Shown one piece after another: positions 7,496 to 15,064 of a DNA stretch of 34,409 nucleotides (position 1 is the stretch's first letter; the number at the start of each line of letters is the position of its first letter). The stretch comes from an uncultured Verrucomicrobiota bacterium (GTDB taxonomy: Bacteria; Verrucomicrobiota; Verrucomicrobiia; Limisphaerales; UBA9464), in contig CAITXU010000273.1 in assembly GCA_903896505.1 (NCBI GenBank), positions 1 through 34,409 of the forward strand, read 5' to 3'. The notes under the pieces were generated by a model. It worked only from the letters and a program-made list of their open reading frames with translations. It searched no databases and was not told the DNA's origin. The translations under genes were made by a program, and so were the position numbers.

Positions 7496-7830
7496 AGCCC
7501 TGGTCGACCCACAAAATCCGGACGGGCATCGACACCGGGACCCAGGTGGGCAGATCGGCGGCTATGCGATGTAGCGCAGGTATTCCTACCTGCCGTTCCG
7601 CAGGTTTCCAAACCTGCCGGGCCATCGACCAGTCGCGGTGGCTTGGGACGGGGTCCAGCCCTGCCGACAGGAATGTCGGCGAAACGGCAGACAGGAATGT
7701 CCGCGCTACGGCTTGAGAATCCGCGACCTTCGATGCTCGGTGGCTGGTTCGGGGAAGCGGGAATCGAGCTTTCTCGTGGGTGAATAGGCTCCCGATTGAC
7801 CTGTGTATGAAAATCCAATAGAGCTCGCTG
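7496..7830. repeat. Intergenic field of palindromic repeats (family B)
   Basis: No gene is visible. Two family-B elements lie here in opposite orientations: 7571-7622 (minus) and 7663-7712 (plus). Each has nested hairpins: 7577-7592 (CAGGTA/TACCTG), 7600-7617 (GCAGGTTT/AAACCTGC) and 7663-7680 (GCCGACA/TGTCGGC). The minus-strand element reads like 10144-10198, sharing GCCCGGCAG at one end, TGCGGAA in the middle and CGCTAC at the other end. The arms differ in sequence between copies but keep their pairing, which suggests selection for the folded structure. Confidence 0.7.
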
Positions 7831-9423
7831 GTGTCTTCCGCCCTTCTCTCGCGTATCCCGGATTATCTGCAGTCCATGTCGCGCCCGGCCTTCGACATGG
7901 CTCGCCCGGTCAGCGCCGAACCTGGAGGGCGTCCTATTTCCGCGACGCGTGCTGGCATTCACGAAGGCCGGGTCATCTTCCGCCCCGACGTCGATCTTTG
8001 GGTTTATCGGAGTTATCCGCTTTCAATCTCGCTGAGGCCGGGTCCCGCTCTGGAATCCCATCGTGCGGCCTGGCACATTCGAGGAATATTCGTCGAGCCG
8101 TACGACTTGCTGACCAGCGACGCGTTCGCCGGGTGTTCGGTGGTGTACGCCATCTGGCCCGACGCAGCGGCATGGTGGGAAGCGGCTGACTTCACTTTGA
8201 GGCATTCCGACAACGTTCTCCGCTATGACCGTCTTTATACCAGCCTCCTGCCGTTCCCGGACGGCTGTGATGTGTCATTAAATGGCAAGGTCCGTCCGGC
8301 TCCAGTACCGCTGACCGGTTTCATTCGGGACGGCCTGACGGAACGGCGGCGGGTCATGGATGTTGGAGGGGAGCCTGTCAATATTCGGTCCGCGCTGATG
8401 CTGGAGCCCATCCGTTTGGATACGGAGGCTACGACGGGACGACGCGCCCGCGCGCATGCGGCGCTGGAAGGAGGCTCCGGCGATACGACAGATGTCGACC
8501 GTGGTAGTCCGGAATTGTGGCACTGGGGCGTTGTCCAAAACCTGGATGAATGTGTCGCTGCGCTAATCTCCGATCCGGAATTGGTCCGATTCCGCGAAAG
8601 TGTGGCCGACAGCAAAGGGAATTTCCTGGCCCGATGGTATCGAGCAACCGATGATAGAATCCCCGTTCCCGTCGGATCTGTGGAAACCTGGAATGAGGGT
8701 GCGAGGGACCGTTGGTGGCTTCCTCAGGAGTTTCGGGATGCAGCATTTATCGAAAATCTGTTGGAGGTGGCCGTTCGTTATGCGCTGGCTGGTCCACCCA
8801 ATTTTTCCCAATACCTTGAACGATGTCGGGGATGGGAAAAGGCTGGGCGTCGCAAGGCCTTGTTGTCTCCCGACCTTCCCTTGGTTTTCCCGTTGGTTCA
8901 GAACATCTTTGTCGACTGGCTCGACAACCTTCAGAAGCGAACGGCGGACCGGGCATCCTTTCAGGCGCGAATCCAGCAGGCTCAAAGGAGCCGTTTTGAT
9001 GGCGGACGGAAGGGGAAATCCAAGCCGAAGAGCTGCCCGGCAACCCAGGCTCATTGGGATTGGTCAAATCTTAAGGAGAGTATTGCCGAGGGGAAAAAGA
9101 GCCTCTCCAATCTAACCCCGGAGGATTTAGCCCAACAATTGGTCCGGGCGCTGGAAGCACTTTCCAGGGCTCAAGCAACAGGCCCAAGGCGGTCGGTCGC
9201 TGCCGATTCCGACGAAGAGGAAGAAGATGCTGACCAGGAGGATGTCATGGGAACCGAGCAAGCCTGTGTTCTGGCTGCTTGCGCGATGGAAGTGCTCGAA
9301 GAACGGCTGTTATTGGTGGCGCGAGGTCCCGACCTGCCACCAAAACTGCAAAAGTTTCTGACTTGGTTCAAACTCAACCGGTCCGGGACAAGGGCTCCCG
9401 GACCGGCGGATGGGTTAAAATAA
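7831..9423 (+). CDS. Hypothetical 530-aa protein with C-terminal acidic tract
   Basis: I do not recognise this family. The protein has no signal peptide or transmembrane segment. Residues ~1-260 look globular and Trp-rich (VYAIWPDAAAWWEAADF). A basic segment RRFDGGRKGKSKPKS-like patch follows near 385-400. A very acidic patch DSDEEEEDADQED sits at ~465-480, ahead of a helical C-terminus (ACVLAACAMEVLEERLLLVA). The first codon is GTG at 7831 without a clear ribosome-binding site; ATG at 7876 is an alternative. Codon use is coding-like throughout and no competing frame is plausible. It is convergent with, and overlaps by 9 bases, the DUF3574 gene. Its place in the island hints at an accessory role, but nothing in the sequence shows one. 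Confidence 0.7.
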   Translation: MSSALLSRIPDYLQSMSRPAFDMARPVSAEPGGRPISATRAGIHEGRVIFRPDVDLWVYRSYPLSISLRPGPALESHRAAWHIRGIFVEPYDLLTSDAFAGCSVVYAIWPDAAAWWEAADFTLRHSDNVLRYDRLYTSLLPFPDGCDVSLNGKVRPAPVPLTGFIRDGLTERRRVMDVGGEPVNIRSALMLEPIRLDTEATTGRRARAHAALEGGSGDTTDVDRGSPELWHWGVVQNLDECVAALISDPELVRFRESVADSKGNFLARWYRATDDRIPVPVGSVETWNEGARDRWWLPQEFRDAAFIENLLEVAVRYALAGPPNFSQYLERCRGWEKAGRRKALLSPDLPLVFPLVQNIFVDWLDNLQKRTADRASFQARIQQAQRSRFDGGRKGKSKPKSCPATQAHWDWSNLKESIAEGKKSLSNLTPEDLAQQLVRALEALSRAQATGPRRSVAADSDEEEEDADQEDVMGTEQACVLAACAMEVLEERLLLVARGPDLPPKLQKFLTWFKLNRSGTRAPGPADGLK

Positions 9424-9846
9424 GGCCCGCGCGGAGGTTAGAACCCGCAGGACCGAAGATTCGCCGGTTTGGCGTCGCCAGATTTGCGCCAACTCTTCAA
9501 GAGCTTGTTCGGTGGACGCCGAGCCCGGGGCCACAATGAATAATATCCGGCAGTTTTGGCATTCGATTTTTCCGCAGGCTCCCGACCATTGGCCGTAGGC
9601 CGGAACCACAGTGAAACCGGATGGAAAACGGGGAGTGATCATCTCCGACACGAACCGCTTCCAAATTGCTTTTGCAACCCGGGATTCGCCCGTGGGCAAT
9701 CCGAAAAGGAGCTCCGCTCGAATCCATGGAATGGGTAATTCCTCAAACGCAGCGGCTTCACCCAGAAATTCAAGCCCGAAGTGCGGTGGAACTTGGCTGG
9801 AGGTGGCGTTGGGAGATCTTTGTGGGGAAGGAAATGTTGTTTTCAT
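9415..9846 (-). CDS. DUF3574 family protein
   Basis: 143 residues. The core (~43-143) fits DUF3574: AELLFGLPTG, then WKRFVSEMITPRFPSGFTV with AYGQW (61-87), and the closing pattern ESSVLRVLTSARALF. These correspond to the family's 'TPRFPdGLTVldgxGQW' and 'QeSVLRv' motifs. Many DUF3574 proteins are exported, but this one has no obvious signal peptide; its first ~20 residues are Ser/Pro-rich. The biochemical role of the family is not known. Its last codons overlap the end of the convergent 530-aa gene. Confidence 0.82.
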   Translation of the reverse strand: MKTTFPSPQRSPNATSSQVPPHFGLEFLGEAAAFEELPIPWIRAELLFGLPTGESRVAKAIWKRFVSEMITPRFPSGFTVVPAYGQWSGACGKIECQNCRILFIVAPGSASTEQALEELAQIWRRQTGESSVLRVLTSARALF

Positions 9847-10051
9847 CGCCGACCCTGCGGTTACCCCCCTTTCAGACTATTTTTCCGCAAGCGACGTTAC
9901 GCTTCCCTGGGAGCCCGGGCGTCTCGCCCGGATGTGGAAGCGGCTTCCCGCCGATTCCCCGTAGACGCCGTTCGTCAGACGGAGCTTATCCGTCGCGGGT
10001 CTCCATACCGTTGGATGATGACCGCCGTTTCGCTGGCGACTGTCGCCGCTT

Positions 10052-10170
10052 CCCGAAGTCCTGGTCCCACCGATCTGCCCGATGACGGGCTTCAGCCGAG
10101 GAAAGTATGCGCCGCGTGACGGACGGCTACGACTTGCTTTCGAGCCCGGCAGACCTGGAGGTCTGCGGAA
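10052..10170 (+). repeat. Right copy of 119-bp direct repeat flanking the accessory island
   Basis: Perfect copy of positions 1-119, same orientation, about 10.05 kb away. Left of 10052 the sequence is unique compared with what is visible; to the right it continues into a family-B palindrome and then the SDR gene. Recombination between the two copies would delete or circularise everything from the GNAT-like gene to the DUF3574 gene. No integrase or transposase lies between them. Confidence 0.9.
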
Positions 10171-10198
10171 AGGCAGGCAGGAATGCCCGCGCTACGAC
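10144..10198 (+). repeat. Family-B palindromic repeat
   Basis: The element contains a perfect hairpin CAGACCT-GG-AGGTCTG (10150-10165) followed by GGCAGGAATGCC (10175-10188) and CGCGCTACG. Its first half lies inside the 119-bp direct repeat. The reverse-complement relative at 7571-7622 has different arms with the same pairing, and a partial relative sits at 7663-7712. Confidence 0.7.
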
Positions 10199-10282
10199 AC
10201 ATGACCGCCGACTTTCCAGTTGGCAGTTCTGCACTCTTCTTCCCACTTGCGCTTCTCCGATTTGGGACTTTGCTCCCGGGGC

Positions 10283-11209
10283 ATGCGCGTTTTGATTGTC
10301 GGTTGCGGGTATCTTGGGACGGCGGCCGGTGCTTTGCTGGTGCGGGCAGGGCATGAAGTGGTGGGCTTGCGCCGGACGGGCGAGGGGCAGGACGAACTTT
10401 TGTCTGCCGGGATAATACCGGCGATGGGGGATGTCACGGATCCAGGTTCGCTCGACCGATTGTCGGGGCCCTTTGATGCAGTGGTCAATACCGTCTCGTC
10501 CTCACGGGGAGGAGCGGATGTGTATCGGGCGGTTTACCTGGAAGGGACCAGGATTTTGCTCGATTGGCTGCGCCAGCATCCGGTGCGTCGTTATGTCTAT
10601 ACCAGCAGTACGAGCGTCTATGGCCAGACAGATGGCAGTACGGTGGATGAGGACTCTCCTGCCGAACCTGGAACCGAGACCGGGGCGGTTCTGCGGGCCA
10701 CGGAGGAACTGCTTCTGGACGCCGCCCGAGCCGGGTTTCCATCGGTGATCCTTCGGGTGGCCGGTATCTATGGGCCGGGCCGAGGGCATCTTTTCCGGCA
10801 ATTTCTCGAAGGTGAGGCACGACTTTCCGGAGATGGACACCGGTGCATGAACATGATCCATCGCGACGATGTCGCCACCGCCATCGTCGCCGCGTTGGAT
10901 CGGGGCCAGGGTGGTCGAATCTACAACTGTACGGACGATGAGTCGGTCACGCAGCGTGACTTCCTTGCATGGCTGTCCGACCGATTGGCTCGTCCAATGC
11001 CGACACCAACCGATGAGGAAGCGCCCACACGAAAAAAACGGGGAATCACCCACAAACGAGTCAGCAACCTTCGGCTTAGGACTGAATTGGGTTGGGTACC
11101 GCGCTATCCCACCTTCAGGGAGGGATACGCCGCCGATGTCGCGCAGGCGGTCCGAATGACTGCCGGACCTGACGAACCCTGTCCGGTCGTCCAGCCACTC
11201 ACAGCTTGA
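10283..11209 (+). CDS. NAD(P)-binding SDR / epimerase-type protein (YeeZ-like)
   Basis: 308 residues from the ATG at 10283, chosen because MRVLIVGCGYLG places the Rossmann GxGxxG motif (Gly7, Gly9, Gly12) right at the N-terminus, as usual; the open frame extends 21 codons upstream into repeat-derived sequence. Further extended-SDR marks are YVYTSSTSVYG, ILRVAGIYGPGRGHL and NMIHRDDVATAI. The canonical YxxxK is not preserved: where Lys is expected the sequence reads AVLRATEE, as in the YeeZ-like atypical group. The substrate is unknown. The gene is followed after 34 bases by an iron-dependent alcohol dehydrogenase and may be co-transcribed with it. It is the first chromosomal-looking gene after the right direct repeat. 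Confidence 0.85.
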   Translation: MRVLIVGCGYLGTAAGALLVRAGHEVVGLRRTGEGQDELLSAGIIPAMGDVTDPGSLDRLSGPFDAVVNTVSSSRGGADVYRAVYLEGTRILLDWLRQHPVRRYVYTSSTSVYGQTDGSTVDEDSPAEPGTETGAVLRATEELLLDAARAGFPSVILRVAGIYGPGRGHLFRQFLEGEARLSGDGHRCMNMIHRDDVATAIVAALDRGQGGRIYNCTDDESVTQRDFLAWLSDRLARPMPTPTDEEAPTRKKRGITHKRVSNLRLRTELGWVPRYPTFREGYAADVAQAVRMTAGPDEPCPVVQPLTA

Positions 11210-11243
11210 ACATCCGTACCCAATCACCAGTCTTTTGACGCGA

Positions 11244-12446
11244 ATGACGTCCATGCTTCCACCCGCACCGGTTCCTCTTGATTCCCAATCCCGGACCCGG
11301 CTTGTCTTCGGGTCGGGCAGTTTGGGACGTCTGGGAGCGCTGGCCCGCGAGGTGGGAATGAAACGGGTCCTATTGGTCACCGACCGGGGCATCGTGGGAG
11401 CGGGACATGCGGACCGGGCGGAGGCGTTTCTTCGGGCGGCAGGGTTGGTGGTGGCGCGATTTGCCGATGTTCGCGAAAATCCGACCACGCTGGATGTGGG
11501 AAGCTGCCTCGAAATGGCCCGGGATGAGCGCATCGATGGGTTCGTCGGATTGGGCGGGGGCAGTTCGATGGATACCGCGAAAGGGGCCAATTTCCTACTC
11601 ACCAATGGCGGTGAAATGAAGGACTACTGGGGAGTGGGCAAAGCGACCTTTCCACTCCTTCCACTGATCGCCATCCCGACGACGGCCGGGACTGGAAGTG
11701 AATGTCAATCGGCGGCCTTGATTGCCGACCCCATCAGCCATCAAAAGATGGCCTGTCTGGACCCCAAGGCGGCTGCTCGAATCGCGCTGCTCGATCCGGA
11801 GTTGACGGTTTCGATGCCTCAGCGGGTCACCGCCGTTACGGGTGTGGACGCCATCGCGCACGCTCTGGAGACCGCTGTGACCACCCGGCGAACCGCCATT
11901 TCGTCCATGTATTCCCGGGCCGCCTGGGGGCACCTGATGTCGGCGTTTCCACTCGTTCTGAAAAACCCGGCGGATTTAATGGCCCGTGCGGACATGTTGC
12001 TCGGTTCGGCGATGGCAGGGCTGGCTATCGAAAACTCCATGCTTGGGGCGGCTCACTCGATGGCCAATCCGCTGACCGCCCACTTTGGCATCGCCCACGG
12101 CATTGCCGTTGGACTCGTCCTACCTCATGTGATCCGCTTCAATGCGAAATCTCCCGAGGCCCGGCGGGAGTATTCCCAGTTGGCTGCCCAACTGGAGAGT
12201 CCCGGGGCGGGCGACGATGAGGAGGGCGGAGTTCATCGCCTAGTCCATTCAGTTCACATAGCCATGCAACTCGGCGGCGTGCCGCCTGACCTTAGAACGG
12301 CAGGGGTGGAAGAGAGGCTGCTGCCGCAACTCGCTGTCGAAGCCGCCCAGCAGTGGACGGCCAAATTCAATCCGCGTTCCCTGAATGTCGCCGACTTCAG
12401 CGATCTGTATTGCGCCGCCTTTCAGCCTTTTTCGATGCAGGCGTAG
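11244..12446 (+). CDS. Iron-containing alcohol dehydrogenase
   Basis: About 400 residues, the usual size for group III Fe-ADH enzymes, which interconvert alcohols and aldehydes or ketones with NAD(P). Visible marks are the dinucleotide site GLGGGSSMDTAKG, the family signature IPTTAGTGSE, and the metal ligands in GVDAIAHALE (Asp, His) and AAHSMANPLTAHFGIAHG (two His). The open frame allows a TTG at 11235; I prefer the ATG at 11244, with another ATG at 11253. The preferred substrate cannot be read from the sequence. The final 25 bases overlap the 3' end of the convergent folE2 gene. Confidence 0.92.
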   Translation: MTSMLPPAPVPLDSQSRTRLVFGSGSLGRLGALAREVGMKRVLLVTDRGIVGAGHADRAEAFLRAAGLVVARFADVRENPTTLDVGSCLEMARDERIDGFVGLGGGSSMDTAKGANFLLTNGGEMKDYWGVGKATFPLLPLIAIPTTAGTGSECQSAALIADPISHQKMACLDPKAAARIALLDPELTVSMPQRVTAVTGVDAIAHALETAVTTRRTAISSMYSRAAWGHLMSAFPLVLKNPADLMARADMLLGSAMAGLAIENSMLGAAHSMANPLTAHFGIAHGIAVGLVLPHVIRFNAKSPEARREYSQLAAQLESPGAGDDEEGGVHRLVHSVHIAMQLGGVPPDLRTAGVEERLLPQLAVEAAQQWTAKFNPRSLNVADFSDLYCAAFQPFSMQA

Positions 12447-13246
12447 GCGTTGTGATTGTGGATGCTTTCCTGGTTTTCTGCTTCGACTTTATACCAGGTG
12501 ATTGCCGGGCTGGCGTTGAGCTTCAGGGCGACATTCCGGACCAAGTCCTCAACAAAAACCGGGTTCTCATAGGCCCGTTCAGTTACGGCCTTTTCGTCCT
12601 CCCGTTTGAGCAGCGAGTACATCTCGCTCGAGCCACTGGCTTCGATTTGTGAAATGAGGTCTTCAATCCAAACGATTTCCCCGGAACGGACACTGACTGT
12701 CACTTCACCCCGCTGATTGTGAGCTCCGTATTTGGAAATCGCCTTGGAGCATGGGCACAGGGTGGTGACGTTGCATTTGATGGTCAGAACAAAATCGAGT
12801 TCCTGGCCGCGCAAGGCCGCGTCAAACCGGATGGTGTAATCCATCATCCCCTCCTTGCCCGAGACCGGTGCACGTTTGAGGAGGAAAAACGGGAATTCCA
12901 TTTCAAGATGGGCGTTGACCGCATGCAGGCGTTGTTGCATGGCCCGCAGGATGTCCGGGATGTTCTCGACATGAATGACGCTGCCGTGTTCGTTGAGAAC
13001 CTCCACGAAACGGCTCATGTGTGTTCCCTTAAATTCCTTGGGCAGGTCCACAAAGAGACCCAGAAGGGCCACAGTGTTCTGCAATGAATCCTTCGACTTG
13101 TCGCGGACCTGGACTGGGAATCGCAAACCGCGAACACCGACCTTGTCGATGCGAAGTTGGCGAAAATCCGGCTCGCTTTGCTTGTCGGAAAGGTTTTTTC
13201 GGGACATTCCGGGAACAACCCGGGGGTCGTGCGTGGCACTTGTCAT
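12422..13246 (-). CDS. folE2: GTP cyclohydrolase FolE2 (type IB)
   Basis: 274 residues matching the FolE2 family, which converts GTP to 7,8-dihydroneopterin triphosphate, the entry step for folate and queuosine synthesis, and does so with metals other than only zinc. Diagnostic segments are VDLPKEFKGTHMSRFVE, the catalytic-Cys region TTLCPCSKAISKYGAHNQRG, and the end ESIHNHNAYA. Length is normal. The gene follows moaE on the same strand after 80 bases. It converges with the alcohol dehydrogenase and overlaps its last 25 bases, so neither has room for its own terminator in the gap. Confidence 0.96.
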   Translation of the reverse strand: MTSATHDPRVVPGMSRKNLSDKQSEPDFRQLRIDKVGVRGLRFPVQVRDKSKDSLQNTVALLGLFVDLPKEFKGTHMSRFVEVLNEHGSVIHVENIPDILRAMQQRLHAVNAHLEMEFPFFLLKRAPVSGKEGMMDYTIRFDAALRGQELDFVLTIKCNVTTLCPCSKAISKYGAHNQRGEVTVSVRSGEIVWIEDLISQIEASGSSEMYSLLKREDEKAVTERAYENPVFVEDLVRNVALKLNASPAITWYKVEAENQESIHNHNAYACIEKG

Positions 13247-13326
13247 GGATAATCAGGTCGGCGTTTCCGCTCGACCGTGAAGGATCGTAACACAGTTCCC
13301 CTTTCCTGCAACGTCCCGATGGGGGG

Positions 13327-13716
13327 CTATGGGTAGGGGTGCTTCCAGATGGGGACCCGCTGCTTCATTCGGTCAATGAGCCAGGCCAGCGCCGCCAGGG
13401 CCTCCCCACGATGCGGGCTCCGGATTTCGACCCAGAGAGATGTTTCGCCCGCCGGAACACGTCCCAGTCGGTGCACCAGGCGGATGGATTCCACCGGCCA
13501 GCGGGCCTCCACCTCATCCAGCAGCAGGCGGAATTGATGTTCTGCCATCGCGTGGAAGGCTTCATAATCAATGCCCTCGATGGGCCTTTCCCGCTCGTTA
13601 TTGCGGACCACCCCGGAAAAGCACAAAACCGCCCCGCTGGTGGACGAATCGGGTCGCAAACCCACCAGAGCGGTTTCGTCGATGGGTGATTCGCTCAGGC
13701 TCAGCCAGCGCTGCAT
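13327..13716 (-). CDS. moaE: Molybdopterin synthase catalytic subunit MoaE
   Basis: 129 residues, slightly short for MoaE (~140-150). With MoaD-thiocarboxylate it adds two sulfurs to precursor Z to form molybdopterin. The family pattern is clear: AVLCFSGVVRNN, IEGIDYEAFHAMAE, VHRLGRVPAGETSLWVEIRSPHR and the ending KQRVPIWKHPYP, which holds the two conserved Lys residues. It starts 4 bases after the moaD stop, so the two subunits are made from one message. Confidence 0.95.
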   Translation of the reverse strand: MQRWLSLSESPIDETALVGLRPDSSTSGAVLCFSGVVRNNERERPIEGIDYEAFHAMAEHQFRLLLDEVEARWPVESIRLVHRLGRVPAGETSLWVEIRSPHRGEALAALAWLIDRMKQRVPIWKHPYP

Positions 13717-13720
13717 ACCT

Positions 13721-13966
13721 TCAGCCCCCTTGGACCGGGGGAAAGAGAGAGACTTGGGCTCCTTCGGGAAGCAGATCGGCTTCTGCCGCGTAATCCAAAT
13801 GAATCGCGATCAATGTCGACGACCGAAAGGGGGCTAGCGAGGGAAAGCGCTGATATACGGCCTCCAGGAGTTCGCCGACCACACTCCCGCCCGGAACTTC
13901 AAACTCCGCGCATCGAGTGCCGGTCACCGAGGCAAAATAGGACCAGAACTGGACACCCACGGTCAT
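13721..13966 (-). CDS. moaD: Molybdopterin synthase sulfur carrier subunit MoaD
   Basis: 81 residues with a ubiquitin-like fold. The C-terminal Gly-Gly, needed for adenylation and thiocarboxylation, is present in the ending LFPPVQGG. VQFWSYFASVTGTRCAEFEV at the start and LPEGAQVSLFPP near the end match the family. I chose the ATG at 13964-13966, not the longer open frame upstream, because it gives the standard length and overlaps the hpt stop codon as ATGA, a common arrangement for translational coupling. MoaE follows 4 bases later. Confidence 0.93.
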   Translation of the reverse strand: MTVGVQFWSYFASVTGTRCAEFEVPGGSVVGELLEAVYQRFPSLAPFRSSTLIAIHLDYAAEADLLPEGAQVSLFPPVQGG

Positions 13967-14586
13967 GGTTTCTGGGCTGATGGAGCACCGTACACGTGCG
14001 GTCGAAGGACGCCGACGAAAGGGAGATTTCGATAGCGTTCGTCGTAGTCGAGTCCGTAGCCGACAACGAACAGGTGCGGTACGATGAATCCGACATAGTC
14101 GGCCTCGCACTCGGTTTTACGTCCGTCAGGTTTGTCCAGCAACACGCAGGTCTTGAGGCTGGCTGGATGTTGTTTGGCCAGCTCGGCTTTGACCGCACAA
14201 AGGGTCTTCCCGGTATCGAGGATGTCGTCGACCACCAGCACATGCTGATTCCGAAGGTCCAGTTTGAGGCGCTTGGTGTATTCCAGTTCCCCGGAGGAGG
14301 TTCCTCCCCGGTAGGAACTGACTCCAATCAGGTCCATGCTCAACGGAAATTCAAAATGACGAATGAGGTCGGCCAAAAACAGAATCGTTCCGTTCAGCAG
14401 GGCCACCACCACCAGGCGTTTGCCGTGATAATCCTCGGCGATCACCTTTGCCATTTCGGTGACGCGATTCCGGATCTTTGGCGCTGAAATCAGCAACTGT
14501 TCGATGTCTTCCGAGTAGGGTGCAGGGACCCGTGCGCGGGAAGGGGAGACCAGGATCGGCGGGCTCAGACGGGAGGAGGAGTTCAT
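13963..14586 (-). CDS. hpt: Hypoxanthine phosphoribosyltransferase
   Basis: 206 residues. The enzyme salvages hypoxanthine or guanine with PRPP to give IMP or GMP. The PRPP-binding motif is HVLVVDDILDTGKTL, preceded by the flexible-loop region MDLIGVSSYRGGTSSG and followed by the purine-contact segment ADYVGFIVPHLFVVGYGLDY, all as in bacterial Hpt. The start is the ATG at 14586, which gives MNSSSRLS; 17 further upstream codons would overlap the preceding gene. The stop overlaps the moaD start by 4 bases. Joining purine salvage to molybdopterin synthase is unusual but the genes are intact. Confidence 0.95.
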   Translation of the reverse strand: MNSSSRLSPPILVSPSRARVPAPYSEDIEQLLISAPKIRNRVTEMAKVIAEDYHGKRLVVVALLNGTILFLADLIRHFEFPLSMDLIGVSSYRGGTSSGELEYTKRLKLDLRNQHVLVVDDILDTGKTLCAVKAELAKQHPASLKTCVLLDKPDGRKTECEADYVGFIVPHLFVVGYGLDYDERYRNLPFVGVLRPHVYGAPSAQKP

Positions 14587-14593
14587 AATACGG

Positions 14594-15049
14594 TCACCAA
14601 AGAAAGGATTCCTGATGGGCCACAGGAGTCTTGCCATCGAGTAACTCGGCCTTCCATGCCTGAATCTCGCCCGCCGTCTGATAGGCGGTTCCGGTGAGCG
14701 AGAGGCCGTCCCAATGGCTGCCGGGAAACCAACCGGGGGTGAGTTCCTTCTCCAGAATGATGGGTTCCGTGGCCCCTGGCTTCATGGTCCTCAGATAGAG
14801 GCGAAGGTGCACTTTGTGTCCTTCGGGTAATGTACCGCGCCAACAAACGTCATAACGAATCCCGGAAACCTGGTTGGGACGTTTTCTCAGGATGGCCTGA
14901 TAGGCGTCCCGTTCATAAAGGCCGGGGGAGAGGGAATGACGACCTTCCGAATCCAGCAGATGGGGCAATACCTTGAGAATCCGGGGTTCAGAGGCCGACG
15001 CGATGAAGAGCCAGCCGCAGGACAGGAAGAATGGCAAAAGGCGTCGCAT
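14594..15049 (-). CDS. Hypothetical exported 151-aa protein
   Basis: The N-terminus (MRRLLPFFLSCGWLFIASAS) is a good signal peptide with likely cleavage after the Ala-Ser-Ala region, so the mature protein should be outside the cytoplasm. The mature part (~130 residues) looks beta-rich, with RYDVCWRGTLPEGHKVHLRL and SHWDGLSLTGTAY. I recognise no family. It lies between the 374-aa exported protein upstream (15 bases) and hpt downstream (7 bases), so it is probably in the same operon. Confidence 0.8.
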   Translation of the reverse strand: MRRLLPFFLSCGWLFIASASEPRILKVLPHLLDSEGRHSLSPGLYERDAYQAILRKRPNQVSGIRYDVCWRGTLPEGHKVHLRLYLRTMKPGATEPIILEKELTPGWFPGSHWDGLSLTGTAYQTAGEIQAWKAELLDGKTPVAHQESFLW

Positions 15050-15064
15050 GCGCCTCGTCAGAAT

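Larger units (their letters stand above)
9847..10282. repeat. Intergenic repeat field at right edge of the island
   Basis: About 430 bases without a gene. It holds a hairpin at 9915-9931 (CCGGGCG / CGCCCGG, 3-base loop), a second GC-rich motif GTGGAAGCGGC that recurs at 16281-16290, the right 119-bp direct repeat (10052-10170) and a family-B element (10144-10198). The apparent open frames here are translations of repeats. The 5' part lies upstream of the DUF3574 gene on the minus strand and the 3' part upstream of the SDR gene on the plus strand, so their promoters must lie in or between the repeats. Confidence 0.65.

Noticed and set aside
7571..7712. CRISPR array
   Set aside because: The repeats are few, palindromic, differ in arms, lie in both orientations and are not regularly spaced; no cas gene is present.
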